A stretch of DNA of 64,000 nt from Chryseobacterium soldanellicola (GTDB taxonomy: Bacteria; Bacteroidota; Bacteroidia; Flavobacteriales; Weeksellaceae). Position numbers and translations under genes: made by a program. Numbering within the stretch: position 1 is the stretch's first letter; every line of letters starts with the position of its first letter. Below the pieces are notes generated by a model. It was not told where the DNA came from. It saw only the letters and a program-made list of their open reading frames with translations, and did no database searches. Location of the stretch: the NCBI RefSeq assembly GCF_900100115.1, contig NZ_FNKL01000004.1, positions 248,001 to 312,000 of the forward strand, in the 5' to 3' direction. Positions 44,406 through 52,113 of this stretch are shown one piece after another.

Positions 44406-45305
44406 ATGGAAATCAGACATTTAAAATTAATAAAGGCCATTGTTGAAGAAGGCGGTATCACAAAGGCGATACATAAATTACATTTAACACAGTCTGCATT
44501 AAGCCATCAGCTAAAGGAAGCCGAGCAGAAATTAGGCACGGATATTTTTATCAGGAGTAATAAAAAACTGATTTTGACAGAAGCCGGCGAAAAGCTGTAT
44601 GCTACTGCAAATGAGATTCTTGATAAGCTTTACAGCACTCAAAATGAGATTAATAATCTGATACACGGAGATACGGGCACAATTAATCTTTGCAGCGAAT
44701 GCTTCTCGGGATATCACTGGCTGGCTCCGGTTCTGAAAAAATTTAATATTTCTTATCCTAAAGTCAATCTCAATATCGCTATACATGCAGCCAATAATGC
44801 CTTGGAAAGCCTTTTGGATCACAGTTTGGATATTGCGCTTACAACTGACGTGGCAGAAAATAAAAATTTAGAATTTATAGAACTTTTTGAAGACGAAATT
44901 GTTTTAATCGTTTCTGAAAATCATCATTTAGCTTCAAAAGAATATGTTTTGGCAAATGATTTTGAGAATGAAAATCTGATCATTCATTCTTTACCATTGG
45001 AAAAAGTAACGGTTTATAACTCATTTTTGCAGCCACAAAATATAGTTCCGAAAAAAATAATTCCGATTCCTCTCACAGAAGCTTCTTTATCAATGATAAA
45101 AGCTGAAATGGGCATCATGACAATGCCAAAATGGTCTGCAGAACAGCATTTAGCAATAAATCCCACTTTAAAATCAATTAAAATCGGAGAAAACGGATTA
45201 AAAAGAATTCAATATATTTCAATTTTGAAAGACGTGAAAAATCCTGATTACTTTAATAAATTTATAGAATATTTAAAGCTGGAACTTTGCGAATTAGTCA
45301 ATTAA
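44406..45305 (+). CDS. LysR family transcriptional regulator
   Basis: 299 residues. The winged helix-turn-helix covers 1-60 (MEIRHLKLIKAIVEEGGITKAIHKLHLTQSALSHQLKEAEQKLGTDIFIR), with the family SALSHQ recognition helix. The remaining part is a substrate-binding-protein-like effector domain in two halves (~90-160 and ~160-270). The inducer and targets are unknown. It begins just after the icd terminator and does not face a divergent target gene, which is unusual for LysR proteins, so its regulon cannot be guessed from position. Confidence 0.9.
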   Translation: MEIRHLKLIKAIVEEGGITKAIHKLHLTQSALSHQLKEAEQKLGTDIFIRSNKKLILTEAGEKLYATANEILDKLYSTQNEINNLIHGDTGTINLCSECFSGYHWLAPVLKKFNISYPKVNLNIAIHAANNALESLLDHSLDIALTTDVAENKNLEFIELFEDEIVLIVSENHHLASKEYVLANDFENENLIIHSLPLEKVTVYNSFLQPQNIVPKKIIPIPLTEASLSMIKAEMGIMTMPKWSAEQHLAINPTLKSIKIGENGLKRIQYISILKDVKNPDYFNKFIEYLKLELCELVN

Positions 45306-45332
45306 AATATACTGAATTTCTTACTTAAAAGC

Positions 45333-45704
45333 TTATACAGCAGAGCCTTCTCTGTAGAACAATTTAGAAACAATGCTCCAGTTTCCGTCTGTTTTTACAA
45401 TATTCAGATAATCTACCATAATATTATCAAATAATTGCAGACGAACTTTAACAAAAGCCATTTCGTCGGATAAAATATCCAGTAAAATAACCTCGTCTTT
45501 ACGGCCGGAACCTAGCTCAACAGGTGATTTCCTGTTAATTACCATTTCTCTGTATTCCTGAAAAGGTCTCACTACAAAATTATTGTCCTGCGCAGAATAT
45601 AATACACAATTGGCATTAAAAACTTTGTCAAATTCATTAAGATCCTGAGTCTGCAATACATCGAAATATCTTTCTAACATTGCTCTGATTTCTTTTTCAA
45701 TCAT
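45333..45704 (-). CDS. NTF2/SnoaL-like (lumazine-binding-like) protein
   Basis: 123 residues of the cone-shaped NTF2 fold: an N-terminal helix pair (MIEKEIRAMLERYFDVLQTQDLNEFDKVFN) and a curved sheet ending DYLNIVKTDGNWSIVSKLFYREG, a common ending for this group. These proteins may be enzymes or ligand-binding; the function here is unknown. A -7 box (45724-45731) with a TTG 15 bases further away lies just upstream. It converges on the LysR gene and follows the HxlR gene by 72 bases. Confidence 0.75.
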   Translation of the reverse strand: MIEKEIRAMLERYFDVLQTQDLNEFDKVFNANCVLYSAQDNNFVVRPFQEYREMVINRKSPVELGSGRKDEVILLDILSDEMAFVKVRLQLFDNIMVDYLNIVKTDGNWSIVSKLFYREGSAV

Positions 45705-45723
45705 TTTGATTTAATTTTATCGA

Positions 45724-45731
45724 CAAAGGTA
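45724..45731 (-). promoter_or_regulatory. -7 promoter element of the NTF2-like gene
   Basis: On the minus strand TACCTTTG matches TAnnTTTG, 20 bases upstream of the ATG at 45704. Confidence 0.5.
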
Positions 45732-45776
45732 TATGTTATTGACATTCAATAAAAATGAAAAGAATTCATCATGATA

Positions 45777-46145
45777 TTAATTTTTTTCATCAATATTATC
45801 TGATACGTTGAATTTATCTTCAACAATAACCCTTCTGTGTTCTCTTCCCCAAATAATCATCTCCTGAATAATATTGCCAAAAGTTCTGCAATAATTTGTT
45901 GCTTCATATTCAATTAAAACAGGAGTTTCAGGATAAACATTCCGTTTTACCAGCTTGTTTAATTCCATATCTTTTAGCTCTTTTGAAAGCATTCTTGTGG
46001 TGATTCCGGGGATGCTTCTTTCAATTTCACGGAAACGTTTATTTCCGTTGCAGATAGCATTAATAACAGGAATTCTCCATTTTCCTCCAATAAAATAAAG
46101 GGTATCCTGCAATGCCCGTAATTCTTCGGTTTGATCTCTTTCCAT
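45777..46145 (-). CDS. HxlR family transcriptional regulator
   Basis: 122 residues of the HxlR winged-helix family: the core reads YFIGGKWRIPVINAICNGNKRFREIERSIPGITTRMLSKELKDMELNKLVKR, which is the typical GGKW...RF.EL....I..R.LT..L.EL block. HxlR proteins bind DNA as dimers and often sense aldehydes or redox stress. It is divergent from the SDR gene at 46249, and paired repeats lie between them (46151-46231), so it probably represses that gene and itself. Confidence 0.93.
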   Translation of the reverse strand: MERDQTEELRALQDTLYFIGGKWRIPVINAICNGNKRFREIERSIPGITTRMLSKELKDMELNKLVKRNVYPETPVLIEYEATNYCRTFGNIIQEMIIWGREHRRVIVEDKFNVSDNIDEKN

Positions 46146-46150
46146 GTCTG

Positions 46151-46231
46151 CAAATTTACATGATATAATTAATGATACTGATATACTCTGTGATACTGAT
46201 TACAAAAGTATATCAATTAGCAATAACTTTG
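46151..46231. promoter_or_regulatory. Divergent promoter and operator region between HxlR and SDR genes
   Basis: Minus-strand -7 TAAATTTG (46151-46158) and plus-strand -7 TAACTTTG (46224-46231) face apart. Between them are two exact copies of TGATACTGAT (46173-46182, 46191-46200; 18-base spacing) inside an outer inverted pair TGATATA / TATATCA (46161-46167, 46209-46215). This is the expected kind of site for an HxlR dimer. Confidence 0.65.
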
Positions 46232-46248
46232 TCAAAAATTTTAATGAA

Positions 46249-46995
46249 ATGAATACATTTAATAACAAATTAGCTGTCGTAACCGGTGGAAACAGCGGAA
46301 TTGGGTATGCAACCGCAAAAGAATTAATCTCAGAAGGTGCAAAAGTAATTATCACGGGAAGAAGAAAAGAAGCTGTAGAAAAGGCAGCTGAGGAATTGGG
46401 AGCAATACCTTTCGTCGCAGATCAGGGAAAATTGGAGGAAATTGAATCTTTGAAGACAGAAGTTGAAAAGCAATACGGAAAAGTAGACATATTATTTATC
46501 AATGCAGGAATCACAGGAAATTTGGGATCAATTGAAAATATGACTGCAGAAAACTTTGATAATGTGATGAATATTAATTTCAGAGGAGCTTATTTCACAT
46601 TAAGTAAATTCATCCCGATATTAAATGACGGAGCATCAGTTGTTTTTTTGTCTTCAAATGTGGCAACGACTTACAGACCAAACAGCTCTGTTTATCAATC
46701 GAGTAAGGCAGCTTTAAATTCAATCGCAAAAACAGCCGCTGCAGAATTGGCGCCAAGAAAAATCCGGGTAAATATGGTAAGTCCGGGACCTACAAAAACA
46801 GAAATTATGTCTAAAGCAGGATTAGATGAAGCTACTTTAAGCGGATTGAATGAATGGATGATCAGCCAAATTCCATTGAAAAAAATAGGAACATCAGAAG
46901 ATGTAGCAAAGGCAGTTATTTATCTGTCTGACAATAATATTGCAAGCTTTATGACCGGAACCGAAATTATTATTGACGGTGGGATGATTTTATAA
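46249..46995 (+). CDS. SDR family oxidoreductase
   Basis: 248 residues from the ATG at 46249; the longer frame from 46144 runs through the divergent promoters and is rejected. The cofactor motif is TGGNSGIGYATA (~12-23), NAG in INAGITGN (~85), catalytic Ser in LSSNVAT and Tyr-Lys in YQSSKAAL. The sequence matches NAD(P)-dependent classical SDRs of the YwfD / quinone-oxidoreductase kind often controlled by HxlR regulators. Substrate unknown. It ends with a strong terminator and is the likely target of the divergent HxlR regulator. Confidence 0.88.
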   Translation: MNTFNNKLAVVTGGNSGIGYATAKELISEGAKVIITGRRKEAVEKAAEELGAIPFVADQGKLEEIESLKTEVEKQYGKVDILFINAGITGNLGSIENMTAENFDNVMNINFRGAYFTLSKFIPILNDGASVVFLSSNVATTYRPNSSVYQSSKAALNSIAKTAAAELAPRKIRVNMVSPGPTKTEIMSKAGLDEATLSGLNEWMISQIPLKKIGTSEDVAKAVIYLSDNNIASFMTGTEIIIDGGMIL

Positions 46996-47014
46996 AAAAT
47001 TAAAAATTTTCATC

Positions 47015-47046
47015 AATGTCGGCAATTTTGTTGCCGGCATTTTTTA
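47015..47046 (+). terminator. Terminator of the SDR gene
   Basis: AATGTCGGCAA / TTGCCGGCATT (11 bp with one wobble pair) around loop TTTTG, followed by T's. Confidence 0.88.
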
Positions 47047-47072
47047 TTTAAATTTTAAAGCCGGAAAACTCT

Positions 47073-47142
47073 GTTTCACCTTTTGATTTGTCCGGTTCAC
47101 TTGGTTTTACATTTCAAAATTTCCTTTCAACATCTACTTTTG
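47073..47142 (+). promoter_or_regulatory. Operator plus -7 box upstream of the two-heme operon
   Basis: A direct repeat (TTTCAC at 47074, GTTCAC at 47095; exactly 21 bases apart) lies 44 bases from the second repeat block to the -7 box TACTTTTG (47135-47142). The same layout and spacing occur before 50620. LytTR-type response regulators bind paired direct repeats about two helical turns apart, and a LytTR gene lies between the two sites. Confidence 0.65.
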
Positions 47143-47163
47143 ATCCATAAGAAATCAATTATT

Positions 47164-48147
47164 ATGGACTCAGTAAATAAAAAAAGAACAATAAAACCTA
47201 TAGCCATCCTATTTCTGGCGGTTTTAGTCATTTTTGCCGTTTTACAGCTTTTCAACAAGCCATTACAGGGGAAACCTGTCGCAAAAAAAATAGAAGCACC
47301 TCGCGAAGTTCTCGCAATTCTGGAAAATTCATGTTTTAACTGTCATTCAAATCAACAGAATTTGAGTTGGTATGATAAAATTGCCCCGATTTCGTGGGCG
47401 GTGAATAAAGACGTGAAAAGAGCTCAGGAAGTTTTAAATTTTTCAGAATGGAATTATTCGGCAGGTGAGCACCAGGGAAAAATGTATGCCATTTTAAACA
47501 TGATTCAAAGCGGAAAAATGCCGCTACATAATTATACATTGCTTCATCCTTCTGCAAAAATTACTACAAAAGATGTTGAAACGATTAAAAAATATACTCT
47601 TTCATTATCCAACATTGCTCCTGCTAAAAAAGAGATGAAGAATATTCATCAAAACATTAAATTATCAGAAAATAATTTATCTTCAAAATTTCCGATTTCA
47701 CCGAACGGCATAAAATATTCAGACGATTACAAAAACTGGAAAGTTATCAGCATGAGTACGCTTTTCGACAATTCAATCCGTGTAATTTACGGAAATGATA
47801 TTGCAGTAAAAGCGATTGAAACAGAAAATTTTCATCCTTGGCCAAACGGAAGTGTCGTCGTAAAATCTGTTTGGAAACAGGAAAAATTAGCAGACGGAGA
47901 AGTAAGAGCGGGAGAATTTGTAAATGCTCAATTTATGGTAAAAGATTCAAAAAAATATACGGACACGGAAGGCTGGGGATTTGCAAAATTTTCAGGGAAA
48001 AACCTTCATCCGACAGGAAAAACAGCTTCGTTCGCCAAAGAATCATGCATTGCCTGTCATCGTCAGTTAGCCGAAAAAACGGGATATTTATTTGATGTTC
48101 CAATGAAAGTAAATACAGAAAGATTAATTAAAAACCTTCAGAAATAA
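47164..48147 (+). CDS. Membrane-anchored protein with haem-binding domain and cytochrome P460-like domain
   Basis: 327 residues from the ATG at 47164; the frame opens earlier (47083) but the promoter lies inside that extension. A hydrophobic anchor (~12-30) is followed by a haem-binding domain with C57-FN-C60-H61, then a P460-type domain (~170-327: ENFHPWPNGSVVVKSVWKQ, GWGFAKFSGKNLHP) ending in a second heme site C295-IA-C298-H299. It is predicted to be a periplasmic electron-transfer or peroxide/NO-related protein on the inner membrane. Its stop overlaps the start of the lipoprotein gene (TAATG), so both are translated together. Regulated, I infer, by the LytTR system downstream. Confidence 0.85.
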   Translation: MDSVNKKRTIKPIAILFLAVLVIFAVLQLFNKPLQGKPVAKKIEAPREVLAILENSCFNCHSNQQNLSWYDKIAPISWAVNKDVKRAQEVLNFSEWNYSAGEHQGKMYAILNMIQSGKMPLHNYTLLHPSAKITTKDVETIKKYTLSLSNIAPAKKEMKNIHQNIKLSENNLSSKFPISPNGIKYSDDYKNWKVISMSTLFDNSIRVIYGNDIAVKAIETENFHPWPNGSVVVKSVWKQEKLADGEVRAGEFVNAQFMVKDSKKYTDTEGWGFAKFSGKNLHPTGKTASFAKESCIACHRQLAEKTGYLFDVPMKVNTERLIKNLQK

Positions 48148-48587
48148 TGAAAAAAATACTATTCATCCTGATGTCATTTTGTGCCTTATTCATGGCTTGT
48201 AAAATCGATGAGCCGGATAAAGATTTAAAACGTGTTGTTTTTGATCCGGGAAATTTGAAATTTATTTCAACATCATTAAATACAAAAAAAGAAACAGCCT
48301 CCGCTTTATATGGAAATCAAATAACTTTAGAATCTTTATCAGGTGAAAATAATCAATTAAAAATTGGTTCAGAGGTAAAATTAGTAACCTGGAAATATCA
48401 TGAAAATCCACAATATATCGGAGGAACCATAACCGGTGAACTTTTAAGTATTGAAACGATTAAAGCAGATAAAACCGGACGTATTTCTTATCAAATTCAA
48501 AATTTTTCTAAAACAGAAAATTTTAAACCCAATAAAGAAGAAAGGATAAAATATATCACGAGCTTTAAACCCGTCGTAAGACCATAA
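48147..48587 (+). CDS. Small lipoprotein of unknown function, coupled to the heme protein
   Basis: 146 residues with lipobox FMAC at Cys18. The mature part looks like a beta-strand-rich domain (QITLESLSGENNQLKIGSEVKLVTWKYHENPQYIGGTITGELLSIETI). No family is recognised. It begins inside the stop codon of the two-heme gene (TAATG), so the proteins are translationally coupled and probably act as partners on the periplasmic side. No T9SS signal is visible. Confidence 0.6.
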   Translation: MKKILFILMSFCALFMACKIDEPDKDLKRVVFDPGNLKFISTSLNTKKETASALYGNQITLESLSGENNQLKIGSEVKLVTWKYHENPQYIGGTITGELLSIETIKADKTGRISYQIQNFSKTENFKPNKEERIKYITSFKPVVRP

Positions 48588-48601
48588 TAGTTAAATTTGA
48601 A

Positions 48602-48690
48602 TAGTAAATTCGCTTCGCTTGTGAATTTTTTTCACTTTAGAAATTCACAATTGACTTGCGTTAGCAAAATTCACAATTCACTACTAAATT
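48602..48690. repeat. Imperfect inverted AT-rich repeat
   Basis: TAGTAAATTCGC...GTGAATTT and AAATTCACAATTCACTACTA are imperfect inverse copies in the gap before lytS-like gene. A related, shorter arrangement (GTGAATTC ... AATTCAC) is at 9693-9736. Confidence 0.4.
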
Positions 48691-48735
48691 TAAAGCATTT
48701 TACATAACTTAACATCTTCAAAATTCGAAGTTTTC

Positions 48736-49752
48736 ATGCAGCAGCAAAAAATAAAAATTTCACAGGCCGTCATTTGGATAAGTTCACTGTTTCTGGGAAT
48801 ATTATCCTCGGTTCCGCAACTTGCTTCCCATGCGTTTAATTGGGAGGAAGCCATCGTGAATTCAGCCATAACAGCGGCTTTCTCTATAATCATGTGGTAT
48901 GTCAACATCTATTTGCTAAACAGAAATTCAGGGAAAAGAAGACAAAATATTTCTTATTCAAGATTAATGGTTGTTTTGGCTTTTGGGATGGTCGTGATGT
49001 TTGGTCTGGCGTGGATCCAGCAGCTAATTTTATCGCACATTAATTTCGGCCCAACCATGCTGATGGTCGAGGTTCGCGGGATTTTAATCAACCTTGTCTG
49101 CTATATGTTTTTGAGTTTATTACAAAATAATTACGCTGGCCAACAAGTTCATCTTGAATTGGAAAAAGTAAAAAGCGATAATCTCGGCGCTCAGTTTGAA
49201 CTGTTAAAACAACAGATAAACCCACATTTTCTTTTTAACAGTTTAAATACCTTAAAATCAATGGCCGAAACAAACGATTCAGAAACAGTCGATTTTATCA
49301 TGAAACTGTCTGATTTTTATCGGTTTACACTAGAAAGCAGAAAGTTGGATTTAATAACAGTTCAGGAAGAAATGAAAATTATTGATTCGTATATTTTTCT
49401 ACAAAAAGCGCGTTTTGGTGAAGGAATTACACTTACTGATGAATTGAATAATGAAGTTTTAAAAACATTAATTCCGCCTTTTACCTTACAATTATTAGTC
49501 GAAAACTGTATTAAGCATAATATTGTTTCAAAAAGCAAACCTTTGCATATCAAGATTTATAATGCTGAAGATAAAATCATTATTGAAAATCCTATACAGA
49601 AGAAAATAACCACCGAAGATTCATTAGGAATCGGACTTGATAATGTCAAATTACGTTACAAGCACCTTTTAGAGCAGGAAATTGAAATTAACTCAGACGA
49701 AAAAATCTTTCAAATAAAACTCCCTTTAATCCATGAATATACTCATTATTGA
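48736..49752 (+). CDS. Sensor histidine kinase, LytS/YehU-type
   Basis: 338 residues. Four membrane segments fill the first ~140 residues; a coiled linker then leads to the His_kinase domain with the H-box QQINPHFLFNSLNTLKSM (~165-180) and the C-terminal ATPase part (LVENCIKHNIVSKSKP, SLGIGLDNVKLR). This is the membrane-embedded kinase type that phosphorylates LytTR response regulators. Its 3' end overlaps the regulator gene by 20 bases. The sensed signal is unknown; the neighbouring regulated operons suggest envelope redox or haem-linked stress. No clear promoter is visible directly upstream. Confidence 0.9.
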   Translation: MQQQKIKISQAVIWISSLFLGILSSVPQLASHAFNWEEAIVNSAITAAFSIIMWYVNIYLLNRNSGKRRQNISYSRLMVVLAFGMVVMFGLAWIQQLILSHINFGPTMLMVEVRGILINLVCYMFLSLLQNNYAGQQVHLELEKVKSDNLGAQFELLKQQINPHFLFNSLNTLKSMAETNDSETVDFIMKLSDFYRFTLESRKLDLITVQEEMKIIDSYIFLQKARFGEGITLTDELNNEVLKTLIPPFTLQLLVENCIKHNIVSKSKPLHIKIYNAEDKIIIENPIQKKITTEDSLGIGLDNVKLRYKHLLEQEIEINSDEKIFQIKLPLIHEYTHY

Positions 49753-50500
49753 AGACGAATTCCGGGCTGCAAAATCTCTGCAGAACCTGATCGTAGAAAT
49801 AAAGCCGGAAGCTAAAATTATTGACGTTTACGATAGTATCGAAAGCAGTGTTGAAGCCTTGTCGAAAGGTGCTAAACCTGATCTTATTTTCATGGATATC
49901 CACCTGTCAGACGGACTTTCATTTGAAATTTTCAAGCAGGTAGAAATTACTTGTCCTGTGGTCTTTTGCACCGCTTTCGACCAATACATGCTAGATGCTT
50001 TTAAAAGTAAAGGCGTTGATTATATTTTGAAGCCATTTTCGCGTGGCGATATTGCAGAAGCTTTAAGTAAAGTTGATGAATTGAAGAATTTTTTTCAGAA
50101 ATCAGAGATTCCCGGTTTGGAAGCTCTTTTACAAAAAATAACCCACCCCCAATCGGCTGCAAAAAGTAGTTTTTTAGTTTTTAAAAATCAAAAATACACG
50201 ACAATTCCTACTGAAAATATTGCATATTTTTTCATTCATAATGAGATTACCCATCTCGTGACCTTCGATAAACAGCAATTTCAGCTTAACCAGACTTTAG
50301 GACAAATTGCGGAACAGGTTTCTCAGAAACAATTTTTCAGAATTAATCGGCAATACATCATAAATTTCAGTGCAATTAAGGAAATGGAGCATTATTTTCA
50401 GCGGAAGATTTATGTCAAATTGACAATTGAGACTCCCGAAAAATTATTAATCAATAAAGAGAAATCACATCAATTTTTTTCTTGGCTGGAAGATCGTTAA
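49733..50500 (+). CDS. LytTR-type response regulator
   Basis: 255 residues with an N-terminal receiver domain (~1-115: IIEDE at 6-10, phospho-acceptor Asp55 in IFMDIHL, and the FKSKGVDYILKPF end with Lys) and a C-terminal LytTR DNA-binding domain (~150-255: KYTTIPTENIAYFFIHNEITHLVTFDKQQF, QKQFFRINRQYIINFSAIKEM). It overlaps lytS by 20 bases. The operons on both sides (47164-48587 and 50620) carry a shared direct-repeat operator with 21-base spacing, which fits LytTR binding, so it probably controls both. Confidence 0.92.
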   Translation: MNILIIEDEFRAAKSLQNLIVEIKPEAKIIDVYDSIESSVEALSKGAKPDLIFMDIHLSDGLSFEIFKQVEITCPVVFCTAFDQYMLDAFKSKGVDYILKPFSRGDIAEALSKVDELKNFFQKSEIPGLEALLQKITHPQSAAKSSFLVFKNQKYTTIPTENIAYFFIHNEITHLVTFDKQQFQLNQTLGQIAEQVSQKQFFRINRQYIINFSAIKEMEHYFQRKIYVKLTIETPEKLLINKEKSHQFFSWLEDR

Positions 50501-50533
50501 TGAGTTAAAAAAAATTCAGTTTTATATTTTCAA

Positions 50534-50603
50534 GGTTCACCCTGCAATTTGTCCGGTTGAACCTTTTTTGTATTCTTTTGCCTCGAAAAGGTATCTACTT
50601 TTG
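50534..50603 (+). promoter_or_regulatory. Operator plus -7 box upstream of the DUF1223 gene
   Basis: GTTCAC (50535) and GTTGAA (50556) lie 21 bases apart, then TACTTTTG at 50596-50603. It matches the site at 47073 at 21 of 28 positions, with the same distances to the -7 box. The GGTTCA / TGAACC part is also palindromic and followed by T's, so it could additionally end the lytSR transcript. Confidence 0.6.
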
Positions 50604-50619
50604 AATCAAATTAAAAGAA

Positions 50620-51390
50620 ATGATACTAAAAAACTTAATAGGAACAGCAGCTTTTGTAGCATTAATGTTCATCGTCTCTGCTTTTGTATATAAGAATAAA
50701 GCTGGAAAATCTTATCAAAATTTATCGTCTAAAAACAATGGTTTTGCCGTCCTGGAGCTGTTCACTTCAGAAGGTTGTTCAAGTTGTCCGCCTGCTGATG
50801 CTTTGATGGGACAGATCGCAAAAAAATATAAAGATAAGCCCGTGTATATCCTTTCTTACCACGTTGATTACTGGAACAAGCTGGGTTGGAAAGATCGGTT
50901 CAGCAGTGCCGAAAACTCTCAGCGTCAGCAGGATTACAGCCATAAATTAAGCTCTCAGGTTTACACGCCTCAGCTTGTTGTTAATGGGAAAAGTGAATTT
51001 GTAGGTTCTGATAAAAATGCTGTAGAAAATGCTATTTCAAGTGCATTATTTAGCTCAGAAGGCATTAGATTAGATTTAAAAGCTGAAATTATTTCTAAAG
51101 AAATCACTTTTGATTATAAAATTTCAGAATTAAATTCTAAAAATAAGCTTTTGATCACTTTTATAGAAAAAAATTCATCAACCAATATTGGAGGAGGTGA
51201 AAATGAAGGCAGACATTTACAGCATTGGCAGATCGTTCAGAAGCAATATCCTGTTTCGTTGAATTCTACGGAAGAAACTGTAAAATTTCCACTTCCAAAT
51301 AACTTTAATACGAATGATTGGGAGGTAATCGGATTGGTTCAGAATACAAAAAGCGGAGAAATTGTAAGCTCTACGAAAGCTGTTTTTTAA
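50620..51390 (+). CDS. DUF1223 protein, thioredoxin-like, membrane-anchored or exported
   Basis: 256 residues with an N-terminal hydrophobic segment (~4-23) acting as anchor or signal. The DUF1223 core has LELFTSEGCSSCPPADALM (~44-62) with a CxxC redox pair, HVDYWNKLGWKDRFSSAENSQRQQDY, and TPQLVVNGKSEFVGSD. The CxxC pair and thioredoxin-like fold suggest a periplasmic thiol function, but DUF1223 has no confirmed activity I know of. Preceded by the LytTR-like operator. The gene downstream, DoxX (51543), lies 153 bases away with a repeat element between. Confidence 0.85.
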   Translation: MILKNLIGTAAFVALMFIVSAFVYKNKAGKSYQNLSSKNNGFAVLELFTSEGCSSCPPADALMGQIAKKYKDKPVYILSYHVDYWNKLGWKDRFSSAENSQRQQDYSHKLSSQVYTPQLVVNGKSEFVGSDKNAVENAISSALFSSEGIRLDLKAEIISKEITFDYKISELNSKNKLLITFIEKNSSTNIGGGENEGRHLQHWQIVQKQYPVSLNSTEETVKFPLPNNFNTNDWEVIGLVQNTKSGEIVSSTKAVF

Positions 51391-51400
51391 GCATTATTTT

Positions 51401-51475
51401 GTCATTCTGAAAGGACAAATTCGCAGTTATTAATTCTGTTATTCATAGAGATTCTTCCTTTATCAGAATAACAAC
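51401..51475. repeat. GTCATTCTG-type inverted repeat
   Basis: GTCATTCTGAAAGGA (51401-51415) is an inverse partner of TCCTTTATCAGAATAAC near 51456-51472. The right part AGAGATTCTTCC recurs at 59063-59093. Confidence 0.45.
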
Positions 51476-51542
51476 TATTACAAAAGTTTCTAATAAAATA
51501 TTCACTATAAAAGTAATAACAACCTTAAAATAATAAAAAATT

Positions 51543-51935
51543 ATGAAAACAAAAACATCAAAAATTATCTATTGGTCAGGCGCAATCTTCATGTCATTGT
51601 GGTTCGGAGCGAGCGGATTCTTTGAATTGACAAAAAATCCTGTAGTTTGGGATATTACGCGGCAATTGGGCTATCCACCGCATTTCATCTACATTTTGGG
51701 AGTATTCAAATTATCCGGAATTGCAGTTTTATTGCTTCCAAACAGATTGTTGAGATTAAAGGAATGGGTTTTCGCGGGAATGTTCTTTGATATTATTTTC
51801 GCATTCTTTTCGAAAATTGCAGTGCTCGGTTTTCCGGCAACAATCGACGCAATTGTTGCATTTACAGTGCTTTCAATCACTTATCTGATGTATAGAAAAA
51901 TTTATCCTCCAAAATTGATCTTTGAAGAAATTTAA
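51543..51935 (+). CDS. DoxX-like membrane protein
   Basis: 130 residues with four hydrophobic segments (~9-27, ~48-63, ~73-92, ~98-116). The family block GASGFFELTKNPVVWDITRQLGYPPHFIYILGVFKLSGIAVLL matches DoxX-like proteins (DoxX_2). These small proteins occur in redox and detoxification settings; a catalytic role is not established. It may belong to the LytTR-controlled DUF1223 operon or be separately promoted. A hairpin lies downstream. Confidence 0.8.
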   Translation: MKTKTSKIIYWSGAIFMSLWFGASGFFELTKNPVVWDITRQLGYPPHFIYILGVFKLSGIAVLLLPNRLLRLKEWVFAGMFFDIIFAFFSKIAVLGFPATIDAIVAFTVLSITYLMYRKIYPPKLIFEEI

Positions 51936-52035
51936 CTGAAATTAAATTTTTAAAGTAAAAAGAAAACCCATACGTCTTTACTATTGCACAACGATATTTA
52001 AAAAATATCAACTTTTCAGGTTTTCTTATGTTAAA

Positions 52036-52067
52036 AATAAATCCTCCCAGAAATGAGAGGATTTATT
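52036..52067. terminator. Bidirectional terminator
   Basis: AATAAATCCTC / GAGGATTTATT (11 bp) around a 10-base loop, between the convergent DoxX-like and Bcr/CflA genes. The T-run is better in the minus direction. Confidence 0.75.
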
Positions 52068-52113
52068 GTTGAAAATTATAAGTAGAAAATATAAGTTAAA
52101 TTTTTAAATTCAG

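Noticed and set aside
46144..46248. N-terminal extension of the SDR protein
   Set aside because: The extension covers the divergent promoters and repeats and lacks similarity to SDR N-termini; the ATG at 46249 gives the normal length.
47083..47163. N-terminal extension of the two-heme protein
   Set aside because: The -7 box at 47135-47142 lies inside it, so transcription would begin after the extension starts; the ATG at 47164 gives a standard anchor.
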